Origin: Streptomyces bottropensis ATCC 25435
GTDB taxonomy: Bacteria; Actinomycetota; Actinomycetes; Streptomycetales; Streptomycetaceae
Length of the DNA: 64,000 nt
NCBI RefSeq assembly: GCF_000383595.1
Contig: NZ_KB911581.1
Span: 2,734,265 to 2,798,264 of the forward strand
Reading direction: 5' to 3'
A model generated the notes under the pieces. The model was not told the origin of the DNA and searched no databases. It was given only the letters and a program-made list of their open reading frames with translations. This document shows positions 44,347-55,086 of the stretch, piece by piece. How positions within the stretch are numbered: the stretch's first letter is position 1; every line of letters starts with the position of its first letter. A program made the translations under genes and the position numbers.

Positions 44347-44583
44347 CCCGTTCTCCCTTTCCGCGACCGGTCGGCGACTGCGACAATCCGGCCACCGCAA
44401 TGAACCGGAATCAATAGCTCCTCTTCCTGCGTCAACCGCCTCGACCGCCTCAACCGCTTCGACCGCCCCACCCGTCGACCCCCCACACCTTGTCTCCCTT
44501 CCCTCCGCCGTCCCGGAGGGAAGGGGCCCAAGGCCTCCGCACGGCCTTTCGTTCCCGTCCCGTCTCCCCTGATTGGCCTGCCC
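44347..44583. other. Intergenic region with 9-bp tandem repeats
   Basis: Four tandem copies of TCRACCGCY lie at 44432-44467 (TCAACCGCC, TCGACCGCC, TCAACCGCT, TCGACCGCC), upstream of the permease gene. They may be stacked binding sites or a slippage array. No gene was seen in these 237 bp. Confidence 0.55.
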
Positions 44584-46152
<1,569 letters not shown>

Positions 46153-46171
46153 CGACGGCACCGACCGGGGC

Positions 46172-46231
46172 GGCGGCGGCCGTACCGGAGGGAGCTACCC
46201 CTGGCGGGCGCCCTCCAGTACGGCCGCCGCC
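46172..46231. terminator. Large bidirectional stem-loop at convergent gene ends
   Basis: GGCGGCGGCCGTAC (46172-46185) pairs perfectly with GTACGGCCGCCGCC (46218-46231), and GGAGGG (46187-46192) can pair with CCCTCC (46211-46216). The 14-bp outer stem encloses the stop codon (46195-46197) and last codons of the leftward gene. It probably terminates both convergent transcripts. Confidence 0.75.
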
Positions 46232-46932
46232 TCCTTCGCGGCCTTGATGGCACCCTTGTTGATCACATCGGTGCCGGGCGCCTTCTGGGACTCGAAGTCG
46301 CTGCCGTTGTAGGTGACGACCACCAGGGCGTTGGACATGCGGACGTACACCACGCCCTCGCGGGTCTGCTGCTTGTCCTCGGTGGTGAGGTTCACCACCG
46401 AGTAGGCCTCGTCGCCGAGGCCCGGGACGGCGCCGCCGCCGTTCTTCTCCGTGGTGCGGGTCCGGTAGGCGCTTTGTGCCTTCTCGTCCGATTGCTGGAT
46501 CTCGTACGAGACGTCGAGCCAGCGGTAGTCGAAGCCCTTGAGCGCGTTCCACGAGCAGGTGCGGCGCACGGACTCGTTGGTCGACGCGATCTCCTTGCCG
46601 GCCGTCTTCGCGCCCGGAACAAGGTCTTTGACCGTTTTCGTCGTGACGCCGGAGCAGGGCGACGGCGCCTTCGCGTACGTCTTGGTGGCGGTCGCCGTCG
46701 ACGGCGCGGGCCCGGAGGTCGAGGCGGGATTCGACGCGGTGTCCGGCGTGGAGTCCTTGCCGGCCGGGCTCACCGACAGCGGACCGGACGACATCGCCCA
46801 GCCCGCGGTGGCGAGTACGGCGACGGGCAGCAGTCGCGCGGTGAGGGCGAGCGGCAGGGGCAGATCACGCACAGCGCACTTCTCGGGGTCGAGGCGGCGG
46901 TACCGCCGGGCGGTGGGGTACGTCAGTGTCAC
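46195..46932 (-). CDS. Exported DUF3558-like protein
   Basis: A 245-residue protein. An N-terminal basic region is followed by a membrane segment (ALTARLLPVAVLATAGWAM, about 28-46), then a Ser/Thr/Pro-rich linker and a domain with PCSGVTTKTVKDLVPG and RTCSWNALKGF. Two cysteines probably form the disulfide of the DUF3558-type fold. There is no lipobox cysteine near the N-terminus, so it is a membrane-anchored or secreted protein rather than a lipoprotein. The start GTG 46932 follows AGAGAG. The C-terminal codons lie in a stem-loop. The function is unknown. Confidence 0.75.
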   Translation of the reverse strand: MTLTYPTARRYRRLDPEKCAVRDLPLPLALTARLLPVAVLATAGWAMSSGPLSVSPAGKDSTPDTASNPASTSGPAPSTATATKTYAKAPSPCSGVTTKTVKDLVPGAKTAGKEIASTNESVRRTCSWNALKGFDYRWLDVSYEIQQSDEKAQSAYRTRTTEKNGGGAVPGLGDEAYSVVNLTTEDKQQTREGVVYVRMSNALVVVTYNGSDFESQKAPGTDVINKGAIKAAKEAAAVLEGARQG

Positions 46933-47073
46933 ATGACTCTCTGTGGGACGAAAGTGCGAACTCTCTCCGTGCATACGTGGTGACAGGGGTGTCCTGTTCA
47001 AGAGGGGCCCGCCGTCCTCGTGTCGGCGGCGGAGTCGCGGCCTCCGCGGAGTGTCCGTGTCAGGATCGGGTTC

Positions 47074-47739
47074 ATGATCCCGATACGCGATCGCAGGGCC
47101 TCTCGCTCCCGCGTGCTCCTCGTGGCGGCACTGACGCTGGCCGTGGCCGGCTGCGGGCTCTCCGAGGAACTGGACCGCGAGCGTGACCCCGACCGCGCCG
47201 GGCCCCCGGCGCCCGCCTCGTCGCCCGCCTCGCCGGCCGGCACGGACGCGCCTGAGGAACCGCGGGACCCGGAGCCGACCGGCACCCCGGCCGCCTGTCC
47301 GCCCTCCGGGGTGCGCATGACCCCCGGTCCCGTGGAAGCGGCGATGGGGCTGCGGGCGATGGGCGTCACCCTCACCAACTGCGGCACCGAGCCGTACACC
47401 CTCAAGGGCTACCCGGCGATCCAGGTGCTCGACGAACACGGCGAGCCCTACGGCGACATACGTGTCCTGCGCGGCTCCCGGCACATCACCACCGGCGTGC
47501 CCGACCTCGGTCCGCACCCGGTCACCCTGGAGCCCGGCGAGTCCGCCAGGACCGAACTGGTCTGGCGCAACACGGTCACCGAAGCGGACGTACCCGCCGT
47601 CCACGCCCCGACCCTGAGCATCGCCCCCCGGCCGGGCCGGCCGGCCGAGGTCGTCGACCCCGAGGGTGACATCGACCTCGGCACCACGGGCCGCCTCGGC
47701 ACGACGGCCTGGGCCCGGGTCGCCGGGGAGGGACGTTAA
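47074..47739 (+). CDS. DUF4232-family lipoprotein
   Basis: A 221-residue lipoprotein with lipobox LAVAGC (modified Cys27), a charged and Pro-rich linker, and a C-terminal beta-sandwich domain (about 95-215). GLRAMGVTLTNCGTEPYTLKGYPAI is its first strand pair, matching DUF4232. ATG 47074 is chosen over the upstream frame because it starts a proper lipoprotein signal (RDRRASRSRVLLVAALTL). It is probably attached to the outer face of the membrane. The function is unknown. Confidence 0.88.
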   Translation: MIPIRDRRASRSRVLLVAALTLAVAGCGLSEELDRERDPDRAGPPAPASSPASPAGTDAPEEPRDPEPTGTPAACPPSGVRMTPGPVEAAMGLRAMGVTLTNCGTEPYTLKGYPAIQVLDEHGEPYGDIRVLRGSRHITTGVPDLGPHPVTLEPGESARTELVWRNTVTEADVPAVHAPTLSIAPRPGRPAEVVDPEGDIDLGTTGRLGTTAWARVAGEGR

Positions 47740-47779
47740 CCGGTTGCGGGGCCTCGCGGGCGATCAGCACCCTGGGCGC

Positions 47780-48613
47780 ATGACGCGGTCACAGGACGCC
47801 ACTCAGGACCAACTCCCGTCCCTGCCAGGGGAGATACTCGCCTACTACGAGCGCGGAGGGGAGCACACCCGTCTGAGGGAGGGCGCGGGGCGGCTGGAGT
47901 TCTGGCGCACCCAGGACATCCTGCGGCGGCTCCTGCCGGGTGCCTCCGCGCGTGTGCTCGACGTCGGCGGCGGCACGGGCATCCACGCCGAATGGCTGGC
48001 CGAGGACGGGTACGAGGTCGAGGTCGTCGATCCCGTACCGATGCACGTGGAACGGTCCGGGCGCCTGCCCGGGGTCACCGCCCGGCTCGGCGACGCCCGG
48101 GCGCTGCCCGCCGAGGACGCCGCGTACGACGTCGTGCTGTTCCTCGGACCGCTGTACCACCTGCCCGAACGCCCGGACCGGGTGCGGGCGTTGGCGGAGG
48201 CCGGCCGGGTGGTCCGGCCCGGTGGTGCGGTGGTCGCGGCCACGATCAACCGCTTCGCGGGGCTCAACGACACCCTCAGGCAGGGGAACTACTTCATCCC
48301 GGAGCGCCGCGAGCGCACCGACGCCGTGTCGGGCGACGGCAGGCACCGGTGGTCCCCGGCGGACCCGCACTTCACCACCGCCTACTTCGCCGACCCCGCC
48401 GACGTCCCCGGCGAGTTCACCGAGGCCGGGCTCGCCCACGAGGGGCAGTACGGCGTCGAGGGGGTCGCCTGGCTGATGGGCGGGGTGGAGGACTGGCTGG
48501 ACGATCCGGAGCGCCGGGAGTCGGTCCTCGCGGCGACCCGGCGGATCGAGTCGGAGCCGTCGCTGCTCGGGGCGAGCGGGCATGTGCTGACGGTGGGGCG
48601 CCGGCGTCCCTGA
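47780..48613 (+). CDS. Class I SAM-dependent methyltransferase
   Basis: A 277-residue methyltransferase. SAM motif I is ARVLDVGGGTGIHA (about 54-67), an acidic residue follows in VVDP, and motif IV is YDVVLFLGPLYHLP (about 117-130). The start ATG 47780 follows the previous stop by 40 bp. The substrate is not evident from sequence. A small-molecule or natural-product methyltransferase is likely. Confidence 0.9.
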   Translation: MTRSQDATQDQLPSLPGEILAYYERGGEHTRLREGAGRLEFWRTQDILRRLLPGASARVLDVGGGTGIHAEWLAEDGYEVEVVDPVPMHVERSGRLPGVTARLGDARALPAEDAAYDVVLFLGPLYHLPERPDRVRALAEAGRVVRPGGAVVAATINRFAGLNDTLRQGNYFIPERRERTDAVSGDGRHRWSPADPHFTTAYFADPADVPGEFTEAGLAHEGQYGVEGVAWLMGGVEDWLDDPERRESVLAATRRIESEPSLLGASGHVLTVGRRRP

Positions 48614-48674
48614 GGGGCCGGTCGAGGGCTGCGTACGATCATCGGACGTCCGTCGCGCAGCGAGGAGTCCGTCC

Positions 48675-50501
48675 GTGTTCACCACCCGACCGACGCTCCA
48701 GGGGACCTTCGGCATGGTCTCCTCCACGCACTGGCTCGCCTCCCAGTCGGCGATGGCGGTCCTGGAGGACGGCGGCAACGCGTTCGACGCGGCCGTGGCG
48801 GCCGGCTTCGTCCTGCACGTCGTGGAACCCCACCTCAACGGGCCCGCCGGCGAGGTGCCGATCCTCCTCGCGCCGGCGGGCGGGGAGGTCCGGGTGCTGT
48901 GCGGACAGGGGGTGGCGCCCGCCGGGGCGACGGCCCGGCACTACCGGTCGCTCGGACTCGAACTGGTCCCCGGCACGGGACCGCTGGCCGCCGCCGTGCC
49001 CGGCGCGTTCGACGCGTGGATGCTCCTGCTGCGCGACCACGGCACCAAGGACCTGGCCGACGTGCTGAAGTACGCCATCGGGTACGCCGAGCACGGCCAC
49101 GCGCCCGTGGAGAACGTCGGGGCGACGGTCGAGTCCGTGCGGGACCTCTTCGAGAAGGAGTGGCTGTCGTCGGCGGAGGTGTATCTGCCGGGCGGACGGG
49201 CGCCCCGCCCCGGCGAGCTGTTCCGCAACCCGGCGCTTGCCGCGACCTGGCGCAGGCTCCTCGCCGAGACCGCGGGGGCGGGGGACCGGCAGGCCCGTGT
49301 CGAGGCGGCCCGCGAGGTCTGGCGCGCCGGCTTCGTCGCCGAGGCCCTCGTCCGCCAGTCCGGGCGACCCACCCTGGACACCAGCGGCGAACGGCACACC
49401 GGGACGCTCACTCTCGCCGACCTCGCCGGCTGGTCCGCGTCCTACGAGGCCCCGGTGACGTACGACTGGAACGGCTGGACCCTGTGCAAGGCGGGTCCCT
49501 GGAGCCAGGGCCCGGTCCTGCTCCAGCAACTCGCCCTGCTGCCGCCGGAGCTGCCCGCCCACGGATCCGCCGCGTACATGCACCTCCTCATCGAGGGCTG
49601 CAAGCTCGCCATGGCGGACCGGGAGGCCTGGTACGGGGACGCGGCGCCGGTCCCGCTCGACGAGCTGCTGTCCGACGAGTACAACGCCGCGCGGCGGGCG
49701 CTCGTCAGTGACTCGGCGTCGTACGAGCTGCTGCCGGGCGCCCCGGCCGGCCGTACGCCGCGACTGAGCGCGCACGCCGGCGTGGTGGCCGGCGACGAAG
49801 AGGGCGGCGCCGCCCTGGGGGTCGGTGAGCCCACCGTCGCCAAGGGGCCCCGGTCGCCGGTGCCGGGGGAGCCCGAGGTCGCGGCCGACGGAAGCACCCG
49901 GGGCGACACCTGCCACCTCGACATCGTCGACCGCTGGGGCAACATGGTCGCGGCCACGCCCAGCGGCGGCTGGCTGCAGTCCAACCCCGTCGTCCCCGAA
50001 CTGGGCTTCCCGCTCGGCACCCGGCTGCAGATGGCCTGGCTGGAGGAGGGGCTGCCCAACTCCCTCACCCCCGGCCGCCGGCCCCGCACCACCCTCACCC
50101 CCTCGCTGGCGCTGCGCGACGGCGTGCCGGTGATGGCCTTCGGCACTCCCGGCGGCGATCAGCAGGACCAGTGGCAGCTGCACTTCTTCCTCGCCGTCGC
50201 CCTGCGCCCGCCGGTGCGCGGCGGACTCGACCTCCAGGGCGCGATCGACGCCCCGAACTGGCACAACGACAGCTTCCCCGGCTCCTTCTACCCGCGCGGC
50301 ACGCGCCCCGGCAGTGTCACCGTCGAGTCCCGGACGCCCCCGGAGGTCGTCGAGGAGCTGCGCCGGCGCGGCCACGACCTCGTGATCGGCGAGGCCTGGT
50401 CCGAGGGCAGGCTGTGCGCGGTCGCCCGCGACCCCCGCAGCGGGGTGCTGTCGGCGGCGGCCAATCCGCGCGGGATGCAGGGGTACGCGGTCGGGCGCTG
50501 A
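48675..50501 (+). CDS. Gamma-glutamyltransferase-family protein, cytoplasmic
   Basis: A 608-residue Ntn-hydrolase-fold protein without signal peptide. GGNAFDAAVAAGFVLHVVEP lies at about residues 36-55. The autoprocessing nucleophile fits Thr412 in GDTCHLDIVDRWGNMVAA, and FGTPGGDQQDQW comes later. The Thr is followed by Cys rather than the second Thr of classical GGT. Lack of a signal suggests intracellular amide hydrolysis rather than glutathione salvage. It is a distant paralogue of the secreted enzyme at 29148. Confidence 0.88.
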   Translation: MFTTRPTLQGTFGMVSSTHWLASQSAMAVLEDGGNAFDAAVAAGFVLHVVEPHLNGPAGEVPILLAPAGGEVRVLCGQGVAPAGATARHYRSLGLELVPGTGPLAAAVPGAFDAWMLLLRDHGTKDLADVLKYAIGYAEHGHAPVENVGATVESVRDLFEKEWLSSAEVYLPGGRAPRPGELFRNPALAATWRRLLAETAGAGDRQARVEAAREVWRAGFVAEALVRQSGRPTLDTSGERHTGTLTLADLAGWSASYEAPVTYDWNGWTLCKAGPWSQGPVLLQQLALLPPELPAHGSAAYMHLLIEGCKLAMADREAWYGDAAPVPLDELLSDEYNAARRALVSDSASYELLPGAPAGRTPRLSAHAGVVAGDEEGGAALGVGEPTVAKGPRSPVPGEPEVAADGSTRGDTCHLDIVDRWGNMVAATPSGGWLQSNPVVPELGFPLGTRLQMAWLEEGLPNSLTPGRRPRTTLTPSLALRDGVPVMAFGTPGGDQQDQWQLHFFLAVALRPPVRGGLDLQGAIDAPNWHNDSFPGSFYPRGTRPGSVTVESRTPPEVVEELRRRGHDLVIGEAWSEGRLCAVARDPRSGVLSAAANPRGMQGYAVGR

Positions 50502-50637
50502 GTGCGGGGCGCATCGGGGATCCCGCTGCGGCACTGGCGGGCGCCGCGGTTCGGTCCGCCCCGGGTGTTCACGGCGATTCCCTACCGAATACACCGAACG
50601 GGAGGGGATTGTCAGTGCCGCGTGCTGTCATGGAGGC

Positions 50638-51483
50638 ATGATCGAAGACACCGAAACCATCGACGAGTTTCTCGCCCGGCACGCCTCGGACGTCGAGGAA
50701 GCGATCCGCAAGGCCGCCGCGGCGGAGATCATGCCGCGCTTCCGGCAGCTCGCCGCGCACGAGGTCGACCAGAAGGCCGGCCCGCACGACCTGGTGACCG
50801 ACGCCGACCGCAAGGCCGAGCTGTATCTGACGGAGGCGCTCTCCGCGCTGCTGCCGGGCTCGGTCGTGGTGGGCGAGGAGGCGGTGCACGCCGACCCCGC
50901 GTCGTACGAGGCGCTCCGGGGCGACGCGCCCGTCTGGATCGTCGACCCGGTGGACGGCACCCGCCAGTTCGTCGACGGCGACCCCGGCTTCTGCACCCTC
51001 GTCGCCCTGGCCCGGGGCGGTGTCCTGCACGCCTCCTGGACGTACGCCCCCGCCCTGGACCGGATCGCCGTGGCGATCCGCGGCCGGGGTGCCACCGTCG
51101 ACGGCGTGCCCCTGCGCGCCGGTTCGCCCGACCCGGGCCGGGACCTCGACATCGCCACCTCGCACCCGGACTACACCACGCCGGAGCAGAAGCGGGCCCT
51201 GCTCGGCCTCTGGACGGACGGCGTGGCGCCGCGTGCCTGCGGTTCGGCCGGGCTGGAGTATCTCGCCGTCGCCGAGGGCCGGCTGGACGCGACCGCGTTC
51301 AGCTGGGAGGCCGCCTGGGACCACGCGGCCGGGCTGCTGCTCGTCGAGGAGGCGGGCGGTGCCCACCTCACCCTGGCCGGCGAGCCCTTCCGCATAACCG
51401 GGGGCAACGCCCTGCCCTTCACCGCGGCCCGGGACGCGGCCACGGCCCGCCGGGTGGTGGGGCTGCTGGCGGGCGGCGCCTGA
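50638..51483 (+). CDS. Inositol monophosphatase-family phosphatase
   Basis: A 281-residue Mg-dependent phosphatase. Metal-site motifs are GEEAVH (about 79-84), WIVDPVDGTRQF (about 99-110) and WEAAWDHAAGLLLVEEAGG (about 222-240). Members act on inositol phosphate, histidinol phosphate or 3'-phosphoadenosine 5'-phosphate, and the sequence does not decide among them. A GGAGG lies only one base before ATG, too close for normal use. A leaderless start is possible, with TGTCAT (50626-50631) as a weak -10 box. Confidence 0.9.
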   Translation: MIEDTETIDEFLARHASDVEEAIRKAAAAEIMPRFRQLAAHEVDQKAGPHDLVTDADRKAELYLTEALSALLPGSVVVGEEAVHADPASYEALRGDAPVWIVDPVDGTRQFVDGDPGFCTLVALARGGVLHASWTYAPALDRIAVAIRGRGATVDGVPLRAGSPDPGRDLDIATSHPDYTTPEQKRALLGLWTDGVAPRACGSAGLEYLAVAEGRLDATAFSWEAAWDHAAGLLLVEEAGGAHLTLAGEPFRITGGNALPFTAARDAATARRVVGLLAGGA

Positions 51484-51632
51484 CGCGAACAAGCGGAAGC
51501 GCCACCTCCACCCGTTGGCCGTGGCCGCCTGCCGGGCCCGTCGGTGGCCGGGCATATCCTGAGCGCAGGTCTGTCCGCGGGCGGGGATTCCGTCGGCGGA
51601 GTACGGCCATCGACTGACGAAGGGGTCCGGAC

Positions 51633-53054
51633 GTGCCGTCGATGCTCGACGCGGTGGTGGTGGGGGCGGGGCCGAACGGCCTGACGGCTGCCGTGGAGCT
51701 GGCCCGCCGCGGCTTCTCCGTGGCCGTGTTCGAGGCGAAGTCCACCGTGGGCGGGGGCTCCCGCACCGCGGAGCTGACCCTGCCGGGCTTCCGCCACGAC
51801 CCGTGCGCGGCCGCGCACCCGCTCGGCGTCAACTCGCCCGCGTTCAAGGCGATGCCGCTGCACCGTTACGGCCTGGAGTGGCTGCACGCGGAGCTGCCCA
51901 TGGCGCACCCCTTCCCCGACGGCTCGGCGGCCGTGCTGTCGCGCTCGGTGGGGGAGACGGCCGCCTCGTTCGGTCCACGTGACGCGGGCGCGTACCGCAG
52001 GCTGGTCGAGCCGTTCCTGTCCAAGTGGGACACGCTCGCCCGGGACTTCATGTCGCTGCCGCTGTCCGCGCTGCCCCGCGACCCGGTCACCCTCGCCCGG
52101 TTCGGGCTGGCCGGGCTGCCGCCGTCCACCTGGCTGATGCGCCGCTTCAAGGACGAGCGGGCCAAGGCGCTGTTCGCCGGCCTCGTCGCCCATGTCATCG
52201 CCCCGCTCGGCGGCCTCGCCACCGGTGCGGTGGGGCTGGTCTTCGCGCTGGCCGCGCACGCCGGGGGCTGGCCGGTCGCCCGGGGCGGCTCGCAGGCCAT
52301 CGCCGACGCGCTCACCGCGTATCTGAAGGACCTCGGCGGCACCGTCCACACCGACTACGAGGTCAAGCGCCTCGACGACCTGCCGCCCGCGCGCGCGTAC
52401 GTCTTCGACACCTCGCCCACCGCGCTGGCCCGGATCGCGGGCTTCGGCGGTCACTACGAGCGGTACCGCTACGGTGCGAGCGTCTTCAAGCTCGACTACG
52501 CGCTCGACGGCCCCGTGCCGTGGACCGCCGAGGAGGCGCGCCGTGCCGGGACCGTGCAGGTCGGGGCGAGCAGCGCCGAGATCGGCGCGGCGCTCGACGC
52601 GGCCTCCCGCCACGGCCGGGCGCCCGACAGGCCGTTCCTGATCACCGTGCAGCCCAGCCTGGTCGACCCGAGCCGGGCCCCCGAGGGCAAGCACGTCTTC
52701 TGGGCCTACGGGCATGTGCCCAACGGCTGGACGGGCGATCTGACCGACACCGTCGAGCGGCAACTGGAGCGGTTCGCCCCGGGGTTCCGCGACCGCGTCC
52801 TCGCGCGCGCCACCGCCGGCCCGCCCGAACTCGCCGCGCACAACGCCAACTACGTGGGCGGCGACATCGCCTGCGGCGCGGCTTCCGGACTCCAGCTGCT
52901 GCTCCGCCCCAAGCTCTCGCTCGCCCCGTACAGCACCCCGCACCCGGCCGTCTTCCTCTGCTCCTCGGCGACCCCGCCCGGCCCCGGCGTGCACGGCATG
53001 TCGGGACACAACGCGGCCAAGGCGGTCTGGCGCAGACTGCGGCAGGAACGCTGA
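51633..53054 (+). CDS. FAD-dependent oxidoreductase (phytoene desaturase/RETSAT-like)
   Basis: A 473-residue flavoprotein. The dinucleotide-binding motif [20 protein letters not shown] is at about residues 7-26, followed by the acidic [13 protein letters not shown]. The C-terminal FAD closure is [18 protein letters not shown] at about 446-463. It belongs to the amine-oxidase/carotene-desaturase clan, and the substrate is unknown. GTG 51633 has GAAGGGG upstream. It lies 94 bp before the ebo-like operon in the same direction but is separated by a promoter. Confidence 0.88.
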   Translation: MPSMLDAVVVGAGPNGLTAAVELARRGFSVAVFEAKSTVGGGSRTAELTLPGFRHDPCAAAHPLGVNSPAFKAMPLHRYGLEWLHAELPMAHPFPDGSAAVLSRSVGETAASFGPRDAGAYRRLVEPFLSKWDTLARDFMSLPLSALPRDPVTLARFGLAGLPPSTWLMRRFKDERAKALFAGLVAHVIAPLGGLATGAVGLVFALAAHAGGWPVARGGSQAIADALTAYLKDLGGTVHTDYEVKRLDDLPPARAYVFDTSPTALARIAGFGGHYERYRYGASVFKLDYALDGPVPWTAEEARRAGTVQVGASSAEIGAALDAASRHGRAPDRPFLITVQPSLVDPSRAPEGKHVFWAYGHVPNGWTGDLTDTVERQLERFAPGFRDRVLARATAGPPELAAHNANYVGGDIACGAASGLQLLLRPKLSLAPYSTPHPAVFLCSSATPPGPGVHGMSGHNAAKAVWRRLRQER

Positions 53055-53073
53055 GATGCGTCCGGCGCACCGG

Positions 53074-53142
53074 GTGATGTCACGAACCGACAAGGATCTT
53101 CACGTTTTCCCCATGTGAATGTTCAAGTCACCCGGGTAAGTT
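53074..53142 (+). promoter_or_regulatory. Promoter of the ebo-like operon with GTGA/TCAC half-sites
   Basis: TTCAC (53099-53103) and GTGAA (53115-53119) form an inverted repeat. GTGA-TG-TCAC lies at 53074-53083, with another TCAC at 53128-53131, giving five half-sites in 58 bp. TAAGTT (53137-53142) is a -10 box six bases before the ATG of the first gene, implying a leaderless mRNA. Confidence 0.55.
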
Positions 53143-53148
53143 GCCGCC

Positions 53149-54144
53149 ATGAATGATCGGAGTGCGTTACCGGACTCCGGCTCGCGGCCTGCCGTGGGCC
53201 TCGCCGACCTCGCACAACTCGTGCGCGCACCCGCCGCCCTGAGCGTTCCGGGCGACGTGCTCGCGGGTGCCGCGGCGGCGGGACACCCGCTCGGTGCGCG
53301 GACGTTCGGTGTGATGGGCTCGTCCGTCTGCCTCTACTGGGCCGGCATGGCCCTCAACGACTACGCCGACGCCACGATCGACGCGGTAGAGCGTCCCGAA
53401 CGCCCCGTCCCGTCGGGCCGGGTCCCGCGCCGCACCGCCCTCGCCGTCGCCGGAGCCCTGACCGCCGGGGGCCTCGCGCTCGCCGTCGCCGCGGGGGGCC
53501 GCCGGAGTCTGCTCGGGGCGCTGCCCCTGGCCGGCGCCGTCTGGGCGTACGACCTGAAGCTCAAGTCCACCCCGGCGGGCCCGGCCGCCATGGCCGGCGC
53601 GCGTGCCCTGGACGTCCTCGCGGGCGCCCTGGCCGCCGGGCGCGGCGGGGAGCGTGCGACCTCGACCGGTACCGCCCTGCTGCGCGGTGCCGTCCCCGCC
53701 GCGCTGATCGGTGCCCACACCTACACGCTGACCGCGCTGAGCCGCCACGAGATCTCGGGCGCCCCCGCCCGGCTGCCGGCCACGACCCTCGCCGCCTCCA
53801 CGGCCACCGCCCTCGCGGCGGTCCTCCCGGCCGTCCGCACGGCCGTCGCCCACCGTGCGGGGCGCGAGGGGACCGCCGGCGTGTCACCCTCGGCCGCGGC
53901 CCGGACCGCCGTGGTCACCGCCGGGGCCCTCGCCTACCTCGGCAGCTACGGCGCGGCCCAGGCCCGCGCCGTACGGGAGCCGTCGGGCGAGAACGTACGG
54001 CGGGCCGTCGGGGCCGGGATCCTCGGTCTGATGCCCCTGCAGGCGGCGCTGACCGCACGGAGCGGTGCCACGGCCGCGGCGGCGGCCCTGGGTGTCGTCC
54101 ACCCCCTCGCGCGACGGCTCGCGCGACGCATCTCCCCCACCTGA
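53149..54144 (+). CDS. eboC: UbiA-family prenyltransferase-like membrane protein (EboC), TTA codon at 7
   Basis: A 331-residue polytopic membrane protein with about nine helices. The first UbiA motif is NDYADATIDAVERPERPVPSG (N70, D71, D74, then ERPxRP), and the second motif is YDLKLKS at about 133-139. It is probably the EboC-type member, thought to handle a lipid or precursor in metabolite export. Codon 7 is TTA, so translation should need the bldA tRNA. It heads the seven-gene operon, and the next gene starts 31 bp later with GGAGG. Confidence 0.85.
   Translation: MNDRSALPDSGSRPAVGLADLAQLVRAPAALSVPGDVLAGAAAAGHPLGARTFGVMGSSVCLYWAGMALNDYADATIDAVERPERPVPSGRVPRRTALAVAGALTAGGLALAVAAGGRRSLLGALPLAGAVWAYDLKLKSTPAGPAAMAGARALDVLAGALAAGRGGERATSTGTALLRGAVPAALIGAHTYTLTALSRHEISGAPARLPATTLAASTATALAAVLPAVRTAVAHRAGREGTAGVSPSAAARTAVVTAGALAYLGSYGAAQARAVREPSGENVRRAVGAGILGLMPLQAALTARSGATAAAAALGVVHPLARRLARRISPT
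53167..53169 (+). other. TTA codon (bldA-dependent) at position 7 of the ebo-like operon
   Basis: The reading frame from ATG 53149 reads ATG-AAT-GAT-CGG-AGT-GCG-TTA. The TTA is the seventh codon of the first gene, an early position where lack of bldA tRNA would block translation of the whole operon. Only one other TTA codon was noticed in the window. Confidence 0.9.
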
Positions 54145-54175
54145 ACAGCACGGACCTCTACGGAGGAAAGCCGAC

Positions 54176-55024
54176 ATGACCCCGCCCCCCACCCCCCTCA
54201 GATTCGGCTACGGCACCAACGGCTTCACCAACCACCGCCTCGCCGACGTCCTCGCGGTCCTCGCCGACCTCGGCTACGACGGCGTCGCGCTCACCCTCGA
54301 CCACGGCCACCTCGACCCCTACGCGCCGGACCTGCCCCGACAGGTGGACGCCGTCGCCCGGGACCTGGCCCGGCACGGACTCGACGTGACGGTCGAGACC
54401 GGCGCCCCCTATCTCCTCGACCCCTGGGGCAAGCACCACCCGACCCTCATGGCGGACGGGGCCGAGCGCAGGATCGACCTGCTCCGGCGGGCCGTCCGCA
54501 TCGCCGCCGACCTCGGCTCGCCCACCGTCCACCTGTGCAGCGGCCCCGCGCCGGACGACGGACTGCCGGAGCGGGACGCCTGGAAGCGGCTCGCGGCGGG
54601 CGTCGAGACCGTCCTGGACACGGCGGGGGAGTACGGCGTCTCGCTGGCCTTCGAACCCGAGCCGTACATGTTCGTCGACACCGTGGAACGGTGCCTGGAA
54701 CTGGCCGAGTTGACCGGCGGACACGAACTGTTCGGGATCACCCTGGACGTGGGGCACGCACACTGCGTGGAGGACCGGACGGTTCTGGAGTGCGTCCGCC
54801 TCGCCGCCCCACGCCTGCTGAACGTGCAGATCGAGGACATGCGCCGGGGAGTCCACCAGCACCTCGAACTCGGCGCCGGCGAGATCGACTTCCCACCCGT
54901 ACTCGCCGCCCTCCAGGACCTCGACCACCGGGGACTGGTCAGCGTGGAGATCCAGGGCGGCTGCCTCGACGCCCCCGAAGTGGCCCGTCGCTCACTGGAC
55001 TTCCTCCGCGCGGCGACGGCCTGA
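54176..55024 (+). CDS. TIM-barrel sugar-phosphate isomerase/epimerase in the ebo operon
   Basis: A 282-residue xylose-isomerase-like TIM-barrel protein. It starts RFGYGTNGFTNHRLADVL, with LAFEPEPYMFVD and the metal-ligand-like segment ITLDVGHAHC (Asp/His), then EIDFPPVL near the end. It should isomerise a sugar phosphate or related polyol. It lies between eboC and eboA. EboE at 56825 is a second member of the same superfamily in this operon. ATG 54176 has GGAGG nine bases upstream. Confidence 0.88.
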   Translation: MTPPPTPLRFGYGTNGFTNHRLADVLAVLADLGYDGVALTLDHGHLDPYAPDLPRQVDAVARDLARHGLDVTVETGAPYLLDPWGKHHPTLMADGAERRIDLLRRAVRIAADLGSPTVHLCSGPAPDDGLPERDAWKRLAAGVETVLDTAGEYGVSLAFEPEPYMFVDTVERCLELAELTGGHELFGITLDVGHAHCVEDRTVLECVRLAAPRLLNVQIEDMRRGVHQHLELGAGEIDFPPVLAALQDLDHRGLVSVEIQGGCLDAPEVARRSLDFLRAATA

Positions 55025-55086
55025 CCCGACCCGGCCCGACGACCACCCCCCTCAAGTCCTCCCACCCCTCAAGAGGTCGTTCCGTC

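Noticed and set aside
46933..47604. N-terminal extension of the DUF3558-like gene
   Set aside because: The extension runs through the promoter and the antisense of the DUF4232 lipoprotein gene, and GTG 46932 starts a normal export signal.
53055..53148. Extending the ebo operon to include the FAD oxidoreductase
   Set aside because: A promoter with a -10 box and operator-like repeats separates them, so the operon most likely begins at the UbiA gene.
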